NCBI GenBank assembly: GCA_015494735.1
Contig: WGAQ01000156.1
Coordinates: 1-17,078 of the forward strand
DNA length: 17,078 nt
Source of the DNA: Caldifarciminota bacterium
Lineage (GTDB): Bacteria > Hydrothermota > Hydrothermia > LBFQ01 > DSFT01
Direction of reading: 5' to 3'
Below, one piece after another: positions 13,404-17,078 of this stretch. Under the pieces are notes generated by a model. The model saw only the letters and a list, made by a program, of their open reading frames with translations, did no database searches and was not told the origin of the DNA. Numbering within the stretch: position 1 is the first letter of the stretch; every line of letters begins with the position of its first letter. The position numbers were made by a program, and so were the translations under genes.

Positions 13404-14293
13404 AGAGTCTGGGAATAGCCCGCTGCAATCTGGAGAGCATTCTCTTCGTCTCCGAAGCCATAAAGAGGGGCTATGGAATCAATATTACGGAAGATGAAGA
13501 ATGCCCGTGCGGTGAGATTTTTGCAGGGACGGAGGATTTCATAGAAAGGAGCGACTTCGTAATCTCCTTCAGCATAGATGCCGATGAATCCCTGCTTTTA
13601 AAGTCCGGCAACAAAGCCATACCGCCCATTTACTCCCTGAATTTCCTCTCCCGCTGGAGGGATATTGCTGGCAGAATCGGAATACCCGTATGGAATGATG
13701 CACTCCCCTCTCCCCCCTTCGAAGATGGTGAAATTCTCTCCATGCTGGTGGCAAGAAGCAGGAAGGGGGAGGTAAAGCACTATCCCCCATCCAGGATGTT
13801 CCATCTGGACAGATACACATACATGGCCTCCTATAAGCCCCCCAGGAATATACTCTGGAGCATGTGGGACATATCCAGCAGAATAGCCGAAGAATCCGGA
13901 TTCGTCGGACTGGCTGCCATCACATTCGTGCACAGAAATGGCCTGCACCTCTACTCGGTGAAGTTCAACTCTCTGGAGAACAACGAATGGACCATAGGTG
14001 CAACTCCGGCATCCCCATTCGAGCAGGTTCTCAGGGCAATAGAGCCCGCATTCCTGGGAGAAACCGACCTCCTGATTGAATCCGCCTCCATGAGATTCAA
14101 GGACCTGAATAACATTCCCCTCAAGAGCCTCTACAGAGTGGAGGGGCTGGATTTAATCATACATGGAGGGGAAGCCATAGTCATAATAAGGGATGCCGAT
14201 AGAGAGAGATTGACCGATAAAGTAAAAAGGGCAATAAAGATTATCAACAGGGGGAGAGCCTCCCCCGATATCCGGAATACTATCACCGATTGA
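13400..14293 (+). CDS. PurK-like (N5-CAIR synthetase) degenerate paralogue
   Basis: This 297-residue protein can be laid along PurK, the ATP-grasp N5-carboxyaminoimidazole ribonucleotide synthetase (about 350-390 residues). LGIARCNLESILFVSEAIKRGY replaces the GILGGGQLGRM start. SDFVISFSIDAD stands where DV.TYEFENV is expected. LSRWRDIAGRIGIPVW matches the QDR..K..L..LGIP block. EILSMLVARSRKGEVKHYPP matches EISV..AR...GE...YP, and SPFEQVLRAIEPAFLGETDL matches SQFEQH.RA..G.PLG. Missing are the roughly 80 residues holding the ATP-grasp lysine and GYDGKGQ loop, the NE.APR.HNSGH metal/active-site motif (here VKFNSLENNEWT) and the GRKMGH ending. Catalysis as PurK is therefore unlikely. The frame is intact. 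It starts at GTG, overlapping the ridA stop, and its 3' end overlaps the convergent cargo gene by 11 nt. Homology is by eye. Confidence 0.7.
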   Translation: MKSLGIARCNLESILFVSEAIKRGYGINITEDEECPCGEIFAGTEDFIERSDFVISFSIDADESLLLKSGNKAIPPIYSLNFLSRWRDIAGRIGIPVWNDALPSPPFEDGEILSMLVARSRKGEVKHYPPSRMFHLDRYTYMASYKPPRNILWSMWDISSRIAEESGFVGLAAITFVHRNGLHLYSVKFNSLENNEWTIGATPASPFEQVLRAIEPAFLGETDLLIESASMRFKDLNNIPLKSLYRVEGLDLIIHGGEAIVIIRDADRERLTDKVKRAIKIINRGRASPDIRNTITD

Positions 14294-16829
14294 TATTCAC
14301 CACCTTGAATTTACTGCCATTTATATCCAGCAAATATATACCCTGAGCAGGGAACCGGGCAATCGTTTTCTGTCCGTCTATAGTTCCATTAAAGCTACCC
14401 ACCATACGACCGGTTATATCGAATATCCTGACATTCACATCCCCCTTACCCTGGAGAATCAGTCTTCCATTCCGGACCTGATAGAGGAATCTGCTATCGG
14501 AAATTTCTTCCGTACCGGTTGCATCTGTTATGTTGTAACGAACGAGTCTGGCGAGTGCTATATCCCTTTCCACCGCCGTAAAGAACGCATAGTACTGCCC
14601 GGGGGAGTATTCGTACACGTGAGAGGCGGTGCCATAAGCTCCCACGAGGGTATCCACTAAATCGAATACAGAAGGATCGCTCTTTCTGGCAAACATAATG
14701 AAGGAAGTATCTACTGGAGTGTATGCGGAAGAGCGCACGAGCATCAGATATTCTCTCATACCATAAATCTTATTTATGTAGCCGGGTATCGGTCCGGCAG
14801 TCGAAGTGATGTTCAGATTTTCATCCAGAGCAATTATATGGGAAAAGTATCCATTGCCCGTGGATAGATATACATACCCATTATCATCCACGAAATAATC
14901 GATTACGTATCCATAAGTACTCACATCGATATCGGTGTTCACGCAAGTGGCAAAATCCACCGTACATCTGAATAACTTCTGCAGGGACGAAGTATATACA
15001 GGGAGATACACATACCCACCCTTCAGAACAACCTTCCCCGAACTCTCGGTGGTCGTTGCATCGATATCGAACACCTGGGGAGAAGATAGAGTGTTCGAGG
15101 CTATATCGTACAGATAGAGCTTCACATTCTGGTCGATAAAATCGATATATGCAATCGCAAGCGTATCGTTCATTAAGTCGTAGTATCCATAGGGGATGCT
15201 TATACCCAGGTCTGTTGCGCTTCCCGTGAGGTCTGATGCATCGAGCTGATGCAGGAATAGATTTCCACCATAACTTCCCGTAAGTATATAGAGATTCGAA
15301 CCGGAACGCTTCACATATTGTGGACCACCATAAGTGGAATATGGTATATCGTACACATACGGCTGAGCCATACCCGTTGCATCATCGATAACTCTCATCT
15401 GCTGATTGGTATTATCGAATACATACAGGGGTAAATATACAGTATTGTTCTGAGAAATCGTGTCTCCCTCCCATATGGACGTATAATCCAGGTGCGCTTT
15501 CACAATTCTCGATGGTGGCATGGAAGGATATTTGGACATATACAGGTTTCCTCCATATACCATGATGTCGGTAAAATAAAGAGCAACCGGGGCTTCCAGC
15601 GCCACAGTATCTATGGATTGCAGAGATATACCTGAGTAGCCAACCTCGTAAGTCATGTAGAAGAGACTGTCGTTTGGAGGAGCATCCAGATTAACAGCCG
15701 CAATATGCACCTGGCTACCCGGCAGGGTATTATCATCGAAGAAGGGCTGTGCTGCACTGAATATGCCAGTGGGCAGAGTGCTGGTTCCCACAAAGGTTTT
15801 GTTGTCCACATCCACTGCGTAAAGTTCAGAACCGGTCATGAAGGAGCAAATATCCGGATATCCGGTCGGAAAAACACCCCAAATGCCGCCAACACTTCCC
15901 GTGGTATCACCGTAAAAACTGCTGGAAAAGATATCGTAAAGATACATAAAGAGATCGGTGCCGTCATCGATGACAACGCAGAATCCTCTGGAATTGAAAG
16001 AGACATAATATGCACTGAATGGCATATTGAAGCTCTGAGTATTACTCAATATAGTTCCATCGGATAAATCGAACCCCAGGAATGTGAGATCATAGGTGTT
16101 CAGGTCCTGCAGGATAGAAGCAAAGAGCCTGGAGCCACCGTCCTCGAAGAAAGCCCCTCCGGTAGGATTATAGTTTCCTCCCGAAATTGTATGTGAAATC
16201 ACGGGGTTGGAGTACGGGGGGAGATTTAAATCAACTCCGAACATCAACGCCTCTCCTGTATTCTTAACAATCACTATAGCAGCCGTATCCGGCGCCATGT
16301 TCATATTTCCATAAATATCCGCACGAGAAATAATATCTGTAGTAAAATGCTCGAACACCTGCGAGGCAGAAGCCGAATTATCCACTGCGTAGGCAGTCAA
16401 ATACCCATTACCGCTGGAAAAATCATAGAATGATACCAGAGCACATATCCTGCCTCCACAATTTGCTATACTGTAAATATATGTACTGTAGCCTGTAGAT
16501 GGAGCCGGAATATCCACAGTGCCAACGAGATTCCCTCCGGATGAAATATCGTACAGTTTTATCACAAAATGCTCGATGGAAGACGGATCAATGGATATAG
16601 ATGAAACTGCCGCCATATTACTAAGTGGATTTATAACTTCGTATTGAGTGATATTAAGCATGGTACCATTATACACCACAGCGCCTGGAGAAGACAGAAG
16701 ATTGACGACATATTCACCAGCAGCACCGAAACTGGAACTCCGTATTCCGGATACCTGTGCCATCATCGTATCCCTGAGGGATACATCCACATCCCTCGTT
16801 ACGCTTAGCCCAAGTATGAGCCATACCAT
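14283..16829 (-). CDS. large secreted protein with T9SS type A-like C-terminal sorting domain
   Basis: This 848-residue extracytoplasmic protein starts MVWLILGLSVTRDV. Its body is rich in Asp, Ser, Tyr and Gly and poor in Lys, with repeated strand-turn units such as KLYLYDIASNTL, LFMYLYDIFSSSF and FVIKLYDISSGG. These recall a beta-propeller-like repeat, but the blade count is not clear and no enzymatic motif is seen. The last ~75 residues (RLILQGKGDVNVRIFDITGRMV ... FPAQGIYLLDINGSKFKVV) fit the type A sorting domain that sends cargo through the type IX secretion system. Function is unknown; adhesion or an S-layer/surface role is possible. AGGAGG at 16837-16842, 7 nt from the ATG, selects 16829 over the open frame upstream. 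The gene is visibly more AT-rich than its neighbours. It ends 11 nt inside the convergent PurK-like gene. Confidence 0.8.
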   Translation of the reverse strand: MVWLILGLSVTRDVDVSLRDTMMAQVSGIRSSSFGAAGEYVVNLLSSPGAVVYNGTMLNITQYEVINPLSNMAAVSSISIDPSSIEHFVIKLYDISSGGNLVGTVDIPAPSTGYSTYIYSIANCGGRICALVSFYDFSSGNGYLTAYAVDNSASASQVFEHFTTDIISRADIYGNMNMAPDTAAIVIVKNTGEALMFGVDLNLPPYSNPVISHTISGGNYNPTGGAFFEDGGSRLFASILQDLNTYDLTFLGFDLSDGTILSNTQSFNMPFSAYYVSFNSRGFCVVIDDGTDLFMYLYDIFSSSFYGDTTGSVGGIWGVFPTGYPDICSFMTGSELYAVDVDNKTFVGTSTLPTGIFSAAQPFFDDNTLPGSQVHIAAVNLDAPPNDSLFYMTYEVGYSGISLQSIDTVALEAPVALYFTDIMVYGGNLYMSKYPSMPPSRIVKAHLDYTSIWEGDTISQNNTVYLPLYVFDNTNQQMRVIDDATGMAQPYVYDIPYSTYGGPQYVKRSGSNLYILTGSYGGNLFLHQLDASDLTGSATDLGISIPYGYYDLMNDTLAIAYIDFIDQNVKLYLYDIASNTLSSPQVFDIDATTTESSGKVVLKGGYVYLPVYTSSLQKLFRCTVDFATCVNTDIDVSTYGYVIDYFVDDNGYVYLSTGNGYFSHIIALDENLNITSTAGPIPGYINKIYGMREYLMLVRSSAYTPVDTSFIMFARKSDPSVFDLVDTLVGAYGTASHVYEYSPGQYYAFFTAVERDIALARLVRYNITDATGTEEISDSRFLYQVRNGRLILQGKGDVNVRIFDITGRMVGSFNGTIDGQKTIARFPAQGIYLLDINGSKFKVVNINR

Positions 16830-16836
16830 GTCACCA

Positions 16837-16842
16837 CCTCCT
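16837..16842 (-). promoter_or_regulatory. Shine-Dalgarno of the T9SS cargo gene
   Basis: AGGAGG on the minus strand within AAAAGGAGGTGG, 7 nt before the ATG at 16829. It decides the start and reveals the very short signal sequence. Confidence 0.85.
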
Positions 16843-17078
16843 TTTGTTTCAGTTTTTCCATTTCGGCTGTATTTTGAAAACAAGACTTAATGTTTCTATT
16901 AAGGGGAAAATCCGTTCGTACAAGAGGATTATCCGGAATTTAGAAATAAAATGATAGTTTTTCTGTATAATCGAACTGTAAAAATCAAAACGGTGAATGA
17001 AGCGAGAGCAGGGAAGTACGCACTCAGGGGATTCAGAATAAACACAAGATTGCGGATTTGAGAGAATGTGTATGAAAG
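16843..17078. other. AT-rich non-coding stretch at the window end
   Basis: No convincing gene is seen. CTTAAT (16886-16891), 6 nt, ATTAAG (16898-16903) is a short inverted repeat about 60 nt upstream of the cargo gene start and could be a regulatory site. A perfect TATAAT at 16966-16971 on the plus strand suggests a promoter running out of the window, but its -35 is poor. A 22-codon frame from GTG 16993 to TGA 17061 and an ATG at 17073 are too short to judge. Confidence 0.4.

Noticed and set aside
16993..17061. Short plus-strand peptide frame downstream of TATAAT
   Set aside because: It has 22 codons, no Shine-Dalgarno and no recognisable product; the window ends too soon to judge.
1..17078. 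CRISPR arrays, tRNA/rRNA genes, insertion sequences
   Set aside because: Reading both strands I found no regularly spaced repeats, no cloverleaf-like TTCRA/acceptor arrangement, no rRNA core motifs and no transposase.

Overview
The window reads as a compact, gene-dense bacterial chromosome segment from a diderm. Arg codons are mostly AGG/AGA and Ile is often ATA, which suggests a thermophile. One large secreted protein ends in a type IX secretion (T9SS) type A-like sorting domain, and one outer-membrane receptor belongs to the OMP_b-brl_3 type common in Bacteroidota. Together these point to the wider FCB group, possibly a candidate phylum such as WOR-3 or Hydrothermae. This placement is inference from protein style; there is no rRNA or tRNA in the window to settle it.

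Layout. 1-153 (+) is the 3' end of leuS. 167-2254 (-) is a TonB-receptor-like barrel and 2310-3092 (-) an SPL-type radical SAM protein. 3142-5550 (-) is nuoG and 5634-6170 (-) a small orphan protein resembling the tail of Eco57I-type methylases. 6191-6880 (+) is an orphan LolD-type ATPase. 6901-7887 and 7891-8268 (-) form a two-gene operon: a lipoprotein with one CxxCH haem motif, then a beta-barrel with one CxxCH. Divergent from it are 8398-9000 (+), an AIM24-family protein, and rimO at 9014-10309 (+). 10312-10872 (-) is a lipoprotein. 10952-14293 (+) is a four-gene operon in which every junction is a 4-nt overlap: sua5/tsaC, a GT87-type glycosyltransferase, ridA, and a PurK-derived protein that has lost its catalytic residues. 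14283-16829 (-) is the T9SS-type cargo protein. 16830-17078 is AT-rich non-coding sequence.

Themes. (1) The monohaem lipoprotein/monohaem barrel pair looks like a minimal outer-membrane redox module and is the best candidate for an undescribed system. (2) The PurK-like gene appears to be a maintained pseudoenzyme. (3) Translation starts fall into two classes: five genes carry a perfect AGGAGG 6-7 nt before the start, while the others have no usable Shine-Dalgarno. Several of the second class have a -10-like element (TATAAA, TAGAAT or CTTTAAM) only 8-12 nt before the start codon, as expected for leaderless mRNAs. (4) The three large secreted or outer-membrane proteins begin with very short hydrophobic N-termini that have no basic n-region, unlike the two lipoproteins. 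(5) Gene ends are marked by compact hairpins that contain or touch stop codons.
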